Assembly: GCF_021458635.1 (NCBI RefSeq)
Contig: NZ_JAIRDQ010000001.1
Coordinates: 1,426,001-1,490,000 of the forward strand
Direction: 5' to 3'
DNA: 64,000 bases
Origin: Bradyrhizobium monzae
GTDB taxonomy: Bacteria > Pseudomonadota > Alphaproteobacteria > Rhizobiales > Xanthobacteraceae
Shown here: positions 39,695-48,418 of the stretch, piece after piece
Layout of the letters: each line of letters starts with the position of its first letter
How positions within the stretch are numbered: the first letter of the stretch is position 1
Notes under the pieces: generated by a model
What the model was told of the DNA's origin: nothing
Database searches by the model: none
The model's input: only the letters and a program-made list of their open reading frames with translations
Program-made: the position numbers and the translations under genes

Positions 39695-40012
39695 CTATTT
39701 TCCTTCGTCCTTGGTCAGCAGCAATTGCCCGCGCTTGCGGATGGTCGCCTGCGCCATCTCGGCAAAGCGCTGCAACAGCCAGGGCAGCACCACCTGCACC
39801 TTGACGTGATCGTCGGCGACGTCGACCTGGCCGCTCGCGATCTGCCCGAGCGCGCGGATGCGAAAGGTCATGCTGTCGCCGCTCCAGCGCTGCTCCTCGA
39901 CCTGCATCACGGGAATGCTCGCCGCGGCGCGGCCGAGCCCGGACTTGAGCCGGCGCACGGCTTCCTCGCGGCCGAGACGATGCGGAATGGAGACGACAAG
40001 CGGTGCTGACAT
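39695..40012 (-). CDS. Polyhydroxyalkanoic-acid-system-like protein
   Basis: A 105-aa protein starting MSAPLVVSIPHRLGREEAVRRLKSGL, continuing WSGDSMTFRIRALGQIASGQVDVADDHVKVQVVLPWLLQRFAEMAQ. This matches the short PHA_gran_rgn family associated with polyhydroxyalkanoate systems in proteobacteria. Role unknown. It converges with treY. Confidence 0.65.
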   Translation of the reverse strand: MSAPLVVSIPHRLGREEAVRRLKSGLGRAAASIPVMQVEEQRWSGDSMTFRIRALGQIASGQVDVADDHVKVQVVLPWLLQRFAEMAQATIRKRGQLLLTKDEGK

Positions 40013-40108
40013 GGCCCTGCCCTGCGGTGATCGATCCTCACATAGTCATGCCGGGCGGACAGGCAAAGGTTCCATGCACGTTGAACGTGTTCGCCGTGTT
40101 TCAATGAC

Positions 40109-40133
40109 GGAACTTTAAAACCTGCGGCAAGTT
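40109..40133 (+). promoter_or_regulatory. EcfG-like promoter of the DUF3309 gene
   Basis: GGAAC (40109-40113), 16 nt, AGTT (40130-40133), 61 nt before the start codon. It matches the looser rhizobial form GGAAC-N18-TT and differs from CGTT in one base. Confidence 0.55.
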
Positions 40134-40194
40134 GCCCTCGCACAACGGGACAGGTTGCAACGACCCTTTCAACAAAGGGCTGGAGGAGACTAGC

Positions 40195-40359
40195 ATGTCT
40201 ATCGGTACGATCATTCTGATCATTTTGGTCATCGCGCTGCTTGGCGGCTTTAGCGGCATCGGCGGCGGGCCGTTCTACGGCACCGGCTATTACGGCGGCG
40301 GCGGCCTCGGGCTCGTCATCGTCATCCTGCTGATATTGCTATTGCTGGGACGGATCTAA
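40195..40359 (+). CDS. DUF3309 small glycine-rich membrane protein
   Basis: A 54-aa protein: membrane helix (IGTIILIILVIALLGGFSG), a Gly/Tyr-rich loop (GGGPFYGTGYYGGGG), and a second helix (LGLVIVILLILLLLGRI). This is the layout of DUF3309 proteins, common in alphaproteobacteria and often stress-induced. A strong SD (TGGAGGAG) stands 7 nt before the ATG. An EcfG-like promoter lies upstream. The biochemical role is unknown. Confidence 0.82.
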   Translation: MSIGTIILIILVIALLGGFSGIGGGPFYGTGYYGGGGLGLVIVILLILLLLGRI

Positions 40360-40380
40360 CGACACAACGAGGATCTCATA

Positions 40381-40454
40381 GGGTGGGCCAAGGCGCAACG
40401 CGCCGTGCCCACCCTCTTCGGCCCGAAAGTAAAGTGGGTGGGCACGCCACCCTA
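40381..40454. repeat. GGGTGGGC/GCCCACCC inverted repeat between convergent genes
   Basis: GGGTGGGC at 40381 pairs with GCCCACCC ending near 40415, with an inner GGCGC/GCGCC stem. The half motif recurs at 40434-40454 (GTGGGTGGGCACGCCACCC). It sits between convergent DUF3309 and ligD and overlaps the ligD stop, so it may serve as a bidirectional terminator. Similar elements are common in Bradyrhizobium. Confidence 0.65.
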
Positions 40455-43124
40455 CTTCGTTTTCGCCGCCAGCTTCTTCATCGACGCCTTGATCGACGCG
40501 GCGGCATCATCATAGCCATCCCACGCCTTCGATCTCGCCAATAGTTCCGGCACACTCCGCACCGTATATCGCTTCGGATCCAAGTCGCCCTTTACCTGCG
40601 CCCAGGTCACCGGCATCGACACGGTCGCGCCATCGCGTGCACGCGGCGACAGCGGCGCTACCGCCGTCGACAGGCGATCGTTGCGCAGATAATCGAGAAA
40701 GATCTTCCCGTTGCGCAGCTTCTTGGACATGTTGAGCAGATAGCGCTCGGGATCGTCATCGGCCATCCACTGGCAGACGCCTTGCGCGAACGCCTTGGCC
40801 TCCTTCCAGCTCACTCTGTCGCGCGCGCCGTGAAGCAGCGGCACCACCACATGGAGGCCCTTGCCGCCAGTGGTCTTGCAAAAGCTCTCCATGCCGACAT
40901 CGGTGAGCCGCTGGCGCATCTCCTTGGCGGCCTCGACGACATCGGTAAACTTCACGTCCGGCGCGGGATCGAGATCGAACACCAGTCGGCCCGGCGTGTC
41001 ATAGGCGTCCGGCGCACAATTCCAGGGATGCAGCTCGACACCGCCGATCTGCGCAACCGCGGCAAGCCCCTCGACGCGGTCGATCTGCAGATATGGCTTG
41101 CGATCGCCGGACACCTTTGCGAGCTCAAGCAGGTTCGACGTGCCCTGCATGGCATGCCGCTGGAAGAATTTTTCACCGCCGATGCCATCGGGCGCGCGCA
41201 GGATCGAGCATGGCCGGCCCTTGATATGCCCGATCATCCAGGGGCCGACCGCCTCGAAATAACGCGCGAGATCGAGCTTTGTGACGCCCTCGCCGTCGCC
41301 GCCGTCCGGCCATAGCTGCTTCTCCGGCTTCGAGATGACGACGCCCATCACCTCGGCGGCCCCTTTCGCTTTGGCAGGCTTTGCGACGACGGGCTTTCTG
41401 GCGGAAGGCTTGGCGAGCTCGGTATCCGCAGGCGTTTCCGCCTCGACCTCCTCGGCCGGCTTATCTTGCCGCAGACCCTTGAACGCGGCCTGGCGAATGT
41501 TGCCATCGGCGGTGAAGCCGGCGAATTCGATCTCGGCGACCAGCTCCGGCTTGACCCAGTGCACATCGCGCGTTTTCTTCGGTGCATTCTTGCCGCCGAA
41601 AGGACTTTCACTCGACGCCGCCTCTTTAAGGAACGGCATGATGCGCTTGACTTTGTCGGCGCCAAAGCCGGTGCCGACAATGCCGACGTAAGCGAGATGA
41701 TCGCCGCGATAGACGCCCGCCATCAGCGAGCGGAATTTCCCGGCTGTCGTCTTCCAACCGCCGATCACCACTTCATGCCCGGCGCGGCACTTTGCTTTTG
41801 TCCAGCTCTCGGTACGACCCGACCGGTATGGCGCTTCGAGCTTCTTCGAGACAATACCCTCAAGCTCGAGCTTGCAGGCCGATTGCAGCACGGCGTCGCC
41901 GCCGCTCACGAAATGCTCAACATAGCGGATCTGGCTCGATTTCTTCTTGCGCGTCTCCAACAGTTCCTTGAGACGGTCCTTGCGCTCGCCGAGCGGCAGA
42001 CGGCGATAGTCGAGGCCCTCGGCGAACAGCAGGTCAAAGGCGAAGAAAATCAAATCCTCGGTCTTGCCGTCGGACAGTGCAGCCTGGAGCGAGGAAAAAT
42101 TCGGCGCACCGTTTTGATCGAGTGCGACGATCTCGCCGTCGATCAGCGCGTCGGGCAACGCAATGGCCTCTTTCGCGATCGCCGCGAACTTGTCGGTCCA
42201 GTCGAGGCCCTTGCGCGTCTTCAGTGTCGCCTCGCCATCCTCGACGCGGAGCTGCACGCGGTAGCCGTCGAACTTGATCTCGTGGCACCAGCCATCGGCG
42301 GCCGGTGGTCGCTCGACCGGGGTGCAGAGCTGCGGCGCTACGAAGTCCGGCATCTCCGAGACCTTCTTGGCCGTCGTTGCGGTCGTCGCCTTCTTTTTGG
42401 GGGTCTTGCCCCTTGCAGCCGTGCTGGCCTTCAATGCCGCGCGAGGCGCCGGCTTGACGGTCCGTCCCTTGGTCTCCTCGGCGCGGTTGGACTGCCAGAC
42501 CGCGTCCGCCTTTCCCTTGCCCTTCGCCAGCATGAACGGCTTTGGTGCGCGGCCCTTGCCGCCGGCGATCTGCTCCATCGCGCGGCCGGAGGCGACGGAC
42601 TTGTCTTCCGCCAAAATGTCCTCGCTTTCGCTGGCATATTCGTCGCGGTGCTTGATCAGCAGCCAGTTGGTGCGTTTGCCGCCGCTGCGGTCATGCCGCA
42701 TCCGCACCAGCACCCAGCTTCCATGCAGCTTCTCGCCGTGGAGGGTTAACTTGAGATCGCCTTTCTTGAAACCGGCCTGGGGATCATCGGATTCCCAGGT
42801 GCCGCGGTCCCACAGCATCACCGTGCCGCCGCCATACTGGCCTTCCGGAATCGTCCCTTCGAAATCGCCGTAGTCGAGCGGATGGTCCTCGACCTCGACA
42901 GCCAGCCGCTTGTCGCGCGGATCAAGCGAGGGGCCTTTCGTCACCGCCCAGGACTTGAACACGCCGTCGAACTCAAGGCGCAGATCGTAATGGAGACGTG
43001 TGGCGTCATGCTTCTGGATCACAAAGCGCCGCTGCTCCGAGGGCGCCACGGCCGTTTGGCCAGACGGCTCCGGCGTCTTCTCGAAATCCCGCTTTTGTCG
43101 GTAGGTGGAGAGTTTTCGCAGCAC
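40452..43124 (-). CDS. ligD: Multidomain ATP-dependent DNA ligase D
   Basis: An 890-aa NHEJ ligase. Order: 3'-phosphoesterase (about 30-170: [41 protein letters not shown]), a basic Ala/Lys linker, ATP-dependent ligase (about 250-560: adenylated Lys in [15 protein letters not shown]), then primase-polymerase (about 620-890: [19 protein letters not shown] with the metal Asp pair, [14 protein letters not shown]). This is the Agrobacterium/Bradyrhizobium-type PE-LIG-POL order. It repairs double-strand breaks with Ku, encoded divergently 118 nt away. Confidence 0.95.
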   Translation of the reverse strand: MLRKLSTYRQKRDFEKTPEPSGQTAVAPSEQRRFVIQKHDATRLHYDLRLEFDGVFKSWAVTKGPSLDPRDKRLAVEVEDHPLDYGDFEGTIPEGQYGGGTVMLWDRGTWESDDPQAGFKKGDLKLTLHGEKLHGSWVLVRMRHDRSGGKRTNWLLIKHRDEYASESEDILAEDKSVASGRAMEQIAGGKGRAPKPFMLAKGKGKADAVWQSNRAEETKGRTVKPAPRAALKASTAARGKTPKKKATTATTAKKVSEMPDFVAPQLCTPVERPPAADGWCHEIKFDGYRVQLRVEDGEATLKTRKGLDWTDKFAAIAKEAIALPDALIDGEIVALDQNGAPNFSSLQAALSDGKTEDLIFFAFDLLFAEGLDYRRLPLGERKDRLKELLETRKKKSSQIRYVEHFVSGGDAVLQSACKLELEGIVSKKLEAPYRSGRTESWTKAKCRAGHEVVIGGWKTTAGKFRSLMAGVYRGDHLAYVGIVGTGFGADKVKRIMPFLKEAASSESPFGGKNAPKKTRDVHWVKPELVAEIEFAGFTADGNIRQAAFKGLRQDKPAEEVEAETPADTELAKPSARKPVVAKPAKAKGAAEVMGVVISKPEKQLWPDGGDGEGVTKLDLARYFEAVGPWMIGHIKGRPCSILRAPDGIGGEKFFQRHAMQGTSNLLELAKVSGDRKPYLQIDRVEGLAAVAQIGGVELHPWNCAPDAYDTPGRLVFDLDPAPDVKFTDVVEAAKEMRQRLTDVGMESFCKTTGGKGLHVVVPLLHGARDRVSWKEAKAFAQGVCQWMADDDPERYLLNMSKKLRNGKIFLDYLRNDRLSTAVAPLSPRARDGATVSMPVTWAQVKGDLDPKRYTVRSVPELLARSKAWDGYDDAAASIKASMKKLAAKTK

Positions 43125-43180
43125 GAACGGTCCCGCATTCTCTGATCGCGTTGAAGCCTATCACGGCAAAAGTCCCGCCC

Positions 43181-43205
43181 GGAACCAAAACCCTGCCGGA
43201 CGGTT
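43181..43205 (+). promoter_or_regulatory. EcfG-like promoter of ku
   Basis: GGAAC (43181-43185), 16 nt, GGTT (43202-43205), 37 nt before the ku ATG. It fits GGAAC-N18-TT. It overlaps the oppositely oriented ligD candidate. Confidence 0.55.
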
Positions 43206-43213
43206 GGAGTTCC
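43189..43213 (-). promoter_or_regulatory. EcfG-like promoter of ligD
   Basis: Minus strand GGAAC (43213-43209), 16 nt, GGTT (43192-43189), 64 nt before the ligD start. Same spacing and -10 as the ku candidate on the other strand. Confidence 0.55.
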
Positions 43214-43242
43214 AAAACGCCTTGAAATCACTGGAGAATGGA

Positions 43243-44127
43243 ATGGCCCCGCGCGCCTATTGGAAGGGAACGTTGAAGCTGTCGCTGGTCAGCTGCCCGG
43301 TCGTGCTCTATCCCGCGACCACCGCGGCCGAGAAGACGCGGTTTCACATGATCAACCGCGACACCGGCAACCGGCTCAAGCAGCAGATGGTTGATGCCGA
43401 GACCGGCGACGTCGTCGAGAGCGACCAGAAGGGCCGCGGCTACGAGCTGCGCAAGGGCAAATATGTCGAGATCGAGCCGGAGGAGCTCGAAGCCGTCCAG
43501 ATCGAGAGCAACCACACCATCGACATCGAAAGCTTCGTGCCAAGCGAGGAGATCGACCAGCGCTATCTCAATCATCCCTATTACATCGCGCCCGAAGGCA
43601 AGGCCGCGGCGGATGCGTTTGCGGTGATCCGCGACGCCATGAAGGACCAGGACCGCGTGGCGCTCGCAAAAATCGTGCTGACCAACCGCGAGCACATCAT
43701 CGCGATCGAGCCGCTCGGCAAGGGCCTGCTCGGCACCACGCTGCGCTTCCCTTACGAGCTGCGCGACGAGGATGAGTTTTTCGACGACATCAAGAGTCCG
43801 AAGATCACCAAGGACATGGTCGAGCTCGCCGGCCACATCCTGCACACCAAGGCGGCGCATTTCGACCCGAGCAAGTTCAAGGACGAGTACGAGACTGCGT
43901 TGAAGGCGCTGGTGAAGCGCAAGGCGAGCGGCAAGACAATCGAGCTGCCCGAGCCGGAGGAGCGGCCGAGCAACGTCATCAGCCTGATGGATGCGCTGAA
44001 GCAGAGCCTGAAGGGACGCGGCGGCAAGAAGACGGCGGCGAAGTCGCATGCAAGGCGGGCGACCGGCGGGCGGCGAGCTGCGAAGAAGACGCAGCGGTCG
44101 ACGGTGCGGCACAGGAAGGCGGGTTGA
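43243..44127 (+). CDS. ku: Ku protein for non-homologous end joining
   Basis: A 294-aa bacterial Ku that would bind DNA ends as a homodimer and recruit LigD. Core segments are RAYWKGTLKLSLVSCPVVLYPATT, RYLNHPYYIAPEGKAAADAF and ALAKIVLTNREHIIAIEPLGKGLLGTTLRFPYELRD, cited in part. The C-terminus after about residue 255 is Lys/Arg-rich. ATG 43243 was chosen for the SD CTGGAG and the family N-terminus. A palindromic repeat follows. Confidence 0.95.
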   Translation: MAPRAYWKGTLKLSLVSCPVVLYPATTAAEKTRFHMINRDTGNRLKQQMVDAETGDVVESDQKGRGYELRKGKYVEIEPEELEAVQIESNHTIDIESFVPSEEIDQRYLNHPYYIAPEGKAAADAFAVIRDAMKDQDRVALAKIVLTNREHIIAIEPLGKGLLGTTLRFPYELRDEDEFFDDIKSPKITKDMVELAGHILHTKAAHFDPSKFKDEYETALKALVKRKASGKTIELPEPEERPSNVISLMDALKQSLKGRGGKKTAAKSHARRATGGRRAAKKTQRSTVRHRKAG

Positions 44128-44135
44128 TTTGCTCC

Positions 44136-44220
44136 GTCATTGCGAGGAGCTCTCGCGACGAAGCAATCCAGTCTGCCCCCGCGGAGAGACTCTGGATTGC
44201 TTCGCTCCGCTCGCAATGAC
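44136..44220. repeat. GTCATTGCGAG palindromic repeat, copy 2
   Basis: GTCATTGCGAGGAGCTCTCG at the left and CTCGCAATGAC at the right, with inner GCAATCCAG and CTGGATTGC arms. It lies between the convergent ends of ku and kdpE, a position suited to transcription termination on both strands. Confidence 0.85.
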
Positions 44221-44255
44221 AATGTGGATGACCGATCGCGCCCTTAAGAGGGGTG

Positions 44256-44945
44256 TCAATCCCCGGCCTTGAGCCGGTATCCGATCCCCGTCTCCGTCAG
44301 CACGTATTGCGGCCGCTCCGGATCGGCTTCGATCTTCTGGCGGAGCTGACGGACATAGACGCGGAGATATTGCGCATCGGTGAGCTCATCCCATAGCTCT
44401 TTCAGCAGGAAACGATGAGTCAGCACCTTGCCGGCGTGCTGCACCAGCACACGCAGCAGGTCGTATTCCTTTGGCGAGAGTTTAACGTCGCGCTCGCCGA
44501 GCTTGACGATGCGGCGCACGAGATCGACGGAGAGATCGCCGGTGCGGAACACGGGGCGTTCGCCCTGCACCTGCAACTGGTGCCGCAGCGCGGCGCGCAG
44601 GCGTGCCAACAGCTCGTCCATGCCGAAGGGCTTTGTCAGATAATCATCGGCACCGAGATCGAGCGCCTGCACCTTGCCCGCCTCGTCACCGCGGCTCGAC
44701 AGCACCACGATCGGCACGGCTTCATTGCGGGCGCGGATGGTACGCAGCAACTCGTGGCCCTGGATGTCGGGCAGGCCGAGATCGAGGATGATCAGCGCGG
44801 GATCTTCGATAAGCTTCTCCAGCGCGATCTTGCCATTCGACGCTTCCAGGATCTCGTAGCCCTGCGTCGAAAGGCCCATCCGCAACAATTTGCGGATCGG
44901 CGGCTCGTCGTCGATCACCAAGACCTTGATCGAAGCAGCACTCAT
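44256..44945 (-). CDS. kdpE: KdpE response regulator
   Basis: A 229-aa OmpR/PhoB-type regulator. Receiver domain has the acidic pair Asp12-Asp13 (VLVIDDEPPIRKL), phosphoacceptor Asp55 (LIILDLGLPD) and the switch Lys in DYLTKPFG. The C-terminal winged helix shows LSPKEYDLLRVLVQHAGKVLTHRFLL and YLRVYVRQLRQKIE. It would activate the kdp operon when phosphorylated by KdpD. It overlaps kdpD by ATGA and is last in the operon. Its likely targets are the direct-repeat boxes near 52734-52786, 53354 and 55083. Confidence 0.95.
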   Translation of the reverse strand: MSAASIKVLVIDDEPPIRKLLRMGLSTQGYEILEASNGKIALEKLIEDPALIILDLGLPDIQGHELLRTIRARNEAVPIVVLSSRGDEAGKVQALDLGADDYLTKPFGMDELLARLRAALRHQLQVQGERPVFRTGDLSVDLVRRIVKLGERDVKLSPKEYDLLRVLVQHAGKVLTHRFLLKELWDELTDAQYLRVYVRQLRQKIEADPERPQYVLTETGIGYRLKAGD

Positions 44946-47665
44946 GCGGCGGTATCCAATGCTTTGGTCTGTGCCGGAACAGGCAGACGGATGGTGAGGA
45001 CCGCACCTGTCCGGTCGCTGCGGTTGGCGGCCGCAATCGTGCCGCGCATCGCCTCGACGAAGCCGCGCGAGATGGCGAGCCCGAGCCCGGTGCCGGGACG
45101 AACGTGGTCGCCCTTCTGCACGCGATAGAACTTGTCGAACACGCTTTCGAGCTCGTCAGGCGGGATGCCGGCGCCCTCGTCGGCGATCTCCAGCACCACC
45201 TGATCACGCTCGCGCCGGCTCTTGATCACAATCGTGGTCTCGGGCGACGAGTATTTCGCGGCATTGTCGAGCAGGTTGAACAGCACTTGCTCGAACAGCA
45301 CGGCATCGAGTTCGAGCATCGGGAGATCCGCGGCCAGAACCAGCTCGACCTTGTGCGCGGTCAGGATCTTTGATGCCCTCCGCAGCGCGCTGCCGACGAT
45401 CTCGCCGAGATCGTGCAGCGCCGTGTTGGGCACGATGGCGCCGGACTCCAGTTTGGTCATGTCGAGCAGATTGGCGATGAAGCGGTTGAGCCGCTCGGAT
45501 TCGTCGATCACGGTGGCGAGCAGATCGCGTTTCTCGGTGTCGGACAGCGCGCCGGCGAGATCGCGCATGGTCGAAGCCGCACCGAGCACGGAAGCGAGCG
45601 GCGTCTTCAGATCGTGCGAGATCGAGGTCAACAGCGCGGCGCGCAGCCGTTCGGATTCGACGGTGCGCTTGACGCGGTCCATGTCCTCGACCAGCAGCAC
45701 GCGCTCGATCGCCAGCGCGCCCTGGTCGACCAGCGCGTCCAGCAGCCGGCGCTGGTCCGGCGTCAGCAGCGGCCCGGTGCGGTCGTTGTCGATGCCGATG
45801 ACGCCGGTCGCGCCGCGCCCGGTGCGCATCGGCAGGAACAGGCGCTTGGCTCCCGGCAGCGTATCCGAACCGCGGCCGGCGGAGCGATCGTTGCTCCAGG
45901 CCCAATTGGCGGCGGCGAGATCGGCCTGGTCGAGCTGGTCCTCCGGCGGATAACCTGACTTCACCGTCAGAAGCCCATCCTCCGGCAGCAGCAGCACGAC
46001 GCGAACCTTCAGCATCAGCGCGATCTGATAGGCCGAGGCCCACAGCACGTCGTCGAGTGTCGCGGTGCCGGCGAGCTTGCGGCTGAACGCATAGAGCTGC
46101 TCGGTGGTGCGGATGCGGCCGATCGCGGTGTCGGCTTGCGTGCGGACGCGCGCGGCGACATTCGACACCAGGATCGCGATCAGCATGAAGAAGAAGAACG
46201 CCGCGACGTTGGTCGGATCCGTGATGGTGAAGGTGTAGACCGGCGGCAGGAAGAAGAAATTATAGGCGAGCGAGGCTGCGAGGCTCGCGAGCAGCGACGG
46301 CCACAAGCCGTAACGTACCGCAACGGCCACCACTGCGGTGAGCAGCACGAGGTCCACGTTCTCGATGCCGAAGCGCGGCTGCAGCAGTACCGCGGCGCCG
46401 AGGCCGACCAGCACGATTCCGAGCGCCTTGAGATAAGGCAGCGGATTGAACGGCTCGGACCGCGCCGCGGTCTCCACCGCCGTTTTAGGCGCCACCTCGT
46501 CCGGCAGCTCGTCGCCGGGGATAACGTGAACGCTGATATTGCCGGCACGGCGCACCAGATCATGCACGACGGATCCGCGCGCCATCTCGAACCAGCGCGA
46601 GCGCGTCGACTTGCCGATCACGATCTGGGTGACGTTGTTGCCTTGCGCGAAGTTGATGACGTCGTCGGCGATGCGCCGGCCGACGGCCGGAATGGTCAGC
46701 GCCTCGCCGCCGAGCGACTCCGCGAGCCGCAGCGTGTCGGCGAGCCGGTCGCGCTCCTGGTCCGAGAGCTGCAGCGAGCGCCGCGTCTCGATCGAGATCG
46801 CGGTGAACGGCGCATGCAACCGGTCGGCCAGGCGCTTGGTGTAGCGCACGAGCCCGGCCGCACGCGGGTCCTCGCTGACGCAGACGAGAATGCGCTCGCC
46901 CGCGGCCCAGGGACCGGCAATGGCGTTCGCCTGCATGTGAGTGAGCAGCTGCTCGTCGACCCGCTCCGCCGTGCGCCGCAGCGCGAGCTCGCGCAGCGCA
47001 GTCAGATTGCCCGGCGAGAAATAATGCTCCAGCGCCCGCTCGGCCTGCTTGGGGACGTAGACCTTGCCTTCACGCAGGCGCTGGATCAGGTCGTCGGGCG
47101 TGAGGTCGATCAGCTCGATCGCATCGGCGCGGTCGAAGATCGAATCCGGCACGGTCTCGCGCACCCGCACATGGGTGATCTGGGTGACGACATCGTTCAG
47201 GCTCTCGATATGCTGGATGTTGACGGCGGTGTAGACGTCGATGCCGTGGGAGAGCAGTTCCTCGACGTCGAGATAGCGCTTGGGGTGGCGACTGCCGCCC
47301 GCGTTGGTGTGGGCGAGCTCGTCGACCAAGGCGATCTTCGGGCGCCGCGCGATCACCGCGTCGAGGTCCATCTCCTCGACGACCTGGCCGCGGTAATCGA
47401 GCCGCTTGCGCGGGACCACTTCAAGCCCGCGCACCAGCGCCTCGGTCTCGGCGCGGCCATGGGTTTCGACGAAGCCGACCACGACATCGATGCCGGCCTT
47501 GCGTCTGGCATGGGCGCTCTGCAGCATCTCGTAGGTTTTGCCGACGCCGGGGGCGGCGCCGACGAAGATTTTCAGCTTGCCGCTCGCGCTCTCCTCCCGG
47601 CGCGCGGCTTCCAGCAGCGCCTCGGGAGACGGACGTTGTTCGGGATCGCGGCGCTGTTGAACCAT
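44942..47665 (-). CDS. kdpD: KdpD sensor histidine kinase
   Basis: A 907-aa osmosensor/K+ sensor kinase from ATG 47665. N-terminal KdpD domain with Walker-type IFVGAAPGVGKTYEML; USP-like domain (RILVCVSEDPRAAGLVRYTKRLADRLHA, cited in part); four-helix DUF4118 membrane region (about 400-500); GAF-like segment; HisKA with phosphoacceptor His684 (LLTSISHDLKTPLASVLG) and HATPase (NLLDNAAKYSS, GTGLGLAISRG). An upstream in-frame start at 47722 would run into kdpC, so 47665 is preferred. Transcribed with kdpFABC, unlike species where kdpDE is separate. Confidence 0.93.
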   Translation of the reverse strand: MVQQRRDPEQRPSPEALLEAARREESASGKLKIFVGAAPGVGKTYEMLQSAHARRKAGIDVVVGFVETHGRAETEALVRGLEVVPRKRLDYRGQVVEEMDLDAVIARRPKIALVDELAHTNAGGSRHPKRYLDVEELLSHGIDVYTAVNIQHIESLNDVVTQITHVRVRETVPDSIFDRADAIELIDLTPDDLIQRLREGKVYVPKQAERALEHYFSPGNLTALRELALRRTAERVDEQLLTHMQANAIAGPWAAGERILVCVSEDPRAAGLVRYTKRLADRLHAPFTAISIETRRSLQLSDQERDRLADTLRLAESLGGEALTIPAVGRRIADDVINFAQGNNVTQIVIGKSTRSRWFEMARGSVVHDLVRRAGNISVHVIPGDELPDEVAPKTAVETAARSEPFNPLPYLKALGIVLVGLGAAVLLQPRFGIENVDLVLLTAVVAVAVRYGLWPSLLASLAASLAYNFFFLPPVYTFTITDPTNVAAFFFFMLIAILVSNVAARVRTQADTAIGRIRTTEQLYAFSRKLAGTATLDDVLWASAYQIALMLKVRVVLLLPEDGLLTVKSGYPPEDQLDQADLAAANWAWSNDRSAGRGSDTLPGAKRLFLPMRTGRGATGVIGIDNDRTGPLLTPDQRRLLDALVDQGALAIERVLLVEDMDRVKRTVESERLRAALLTSISHDLKTPLASVLGAASTMRDLAGALSDTEKRDLLATVIDESERLNRFIANLLDMTKLESGAIVPNTALHDLGEIVGSALRRASKILTAHKVELVLAADLPMLELDAVLFEQVLFNLLDNAAKYSSPETTIVIKSRRERDQVVLEIADEGAGIPPDELESVFDKFYRVQKGDHVRPGTGLGLAISRGFVEAMRGTIAAANRSDRTGAVLTIRLPVPAQTKALDTAA

Positions 47666-47705
47666 CAGGCCAATATAGTCATCCGGGCATTCCCAGCCTA
47701 GGGCG

Positions 47706-48311
47706 CTACTTCGTGGACGCACGATCCAATGCTAGGTTCAGGGCAAGAACGTTAACCCGGGGTTCGCCGAGCAAGCCGAGCAGACGGCCCTGGGTGCTGG
47801 AGGCGACGATCTGCCTGAGCTGATCCTCCGAGATACGTCGTGCCTTGGCCACGCGAGGCACCTGGAATTGCGCAGCTTCGGGGGAAATGTCGGGATCGAG
47901 ACCGCTGGCCGAGGCCGTAACCAGATCGACCGGAACGGCAGCGTTCGGGTTCTCGGCTTTCAGTCTATCGACGTCCTCCTTCAGCCGGTCGGCCAGCGCC
48001 TTGCTGGTCGGGCCGAGATTGGAGCCGCCCGAATTGGCGGCGTTGTAGGGCGCCGAGACCGTCTTGGTCGAATCATTCGGGTCCGGCGCCAGCGTCGCCG
48101 AGGGACGGCCGTGGAAATATTTGTCGTCCTTGAATTCCTGCCCGATCAGGGCGGAGCCGACCACCTTGCCGTCTTTCTCGATCAGGCTGCCTTGCGCCTG
48201 AGCGGGGAAGATCGCGCCGGCAATGCCGGTCATGGCGAGCGGATAGGCCAGGCCCGTTATGGCGGTGAGCACCAGCAGGAGGACGATGGCGGGGCGGATT
48301 TCTCTGAGCAT
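47706..48311 (-). CDS. kdpC: Potassium-transporting ATPase, KdpC subunit
   Basis: A 201-aa subunit with one N-terminal membrane helix ([20 protein letters not shown]) and a periplasmic part with the family stretches [20 protein letters not shown] and [30 protein letters not shown]. It stabilises the complex between KdpA and KdpB. The gap to kdpB (107 nt) is filled by a palindromic repeat, unusual for a gene pair making a fixed-ratio complex. Confidence 0.95.
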   Translation of the reverse strand: MLREIRPAIVLLLVLTAITGLAYPLAMTGIAGAIFPAQAQGSLIEKDGKVVGSALIGQEFKDDKYFHGRPSATLAPDPNDSTKTVSAPYNAANSGGSNLGPTSKALADRLKEDVDRLKAENPNAAVPVDLVTASASGLDPDISPEAAQFQVPRVAKARRISEDQLRQIVASSTQGRLLGLLGEPRVNVLALNLALDRASTK

Positions 48312-48330
48312 GTGTATCTCCTAATTCTCC

Positions 48331-48416
48331 GTCATTGCGAGGAGCGAAGCGACGAAGCAATCCAGGCTTCCAGCCGAGGAGGCATTTCTGGATTGCTTCG
48401 CTTCGCTCGCAATGAC
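48331..48416. repeat. GTCATTGCGAG palindromic repeat, copy 3, inside the kdp operon
   Basis: GTCATTGCGAGGAGCGAAGC at one end and GCTCGCAATGAC at the other, with GCAATCCAG and CTGGATTGC inner arms. It separates kdpB from kdpC. It begins 2 nt from the kdpB stop codon on the downstream side, so transcripts must run through a strong hairpin before reaching kdpC. Confidence 0.85.
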
Positions 48417-48418
48417 GA

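Noticed and set aside
47666..47722. Upstream start of kdpD at 47722
   Set aside because: It would overlap the end of kdpC and adds residues not typical of KdpD; the ATG at 47665 gives the normal N-terminus.
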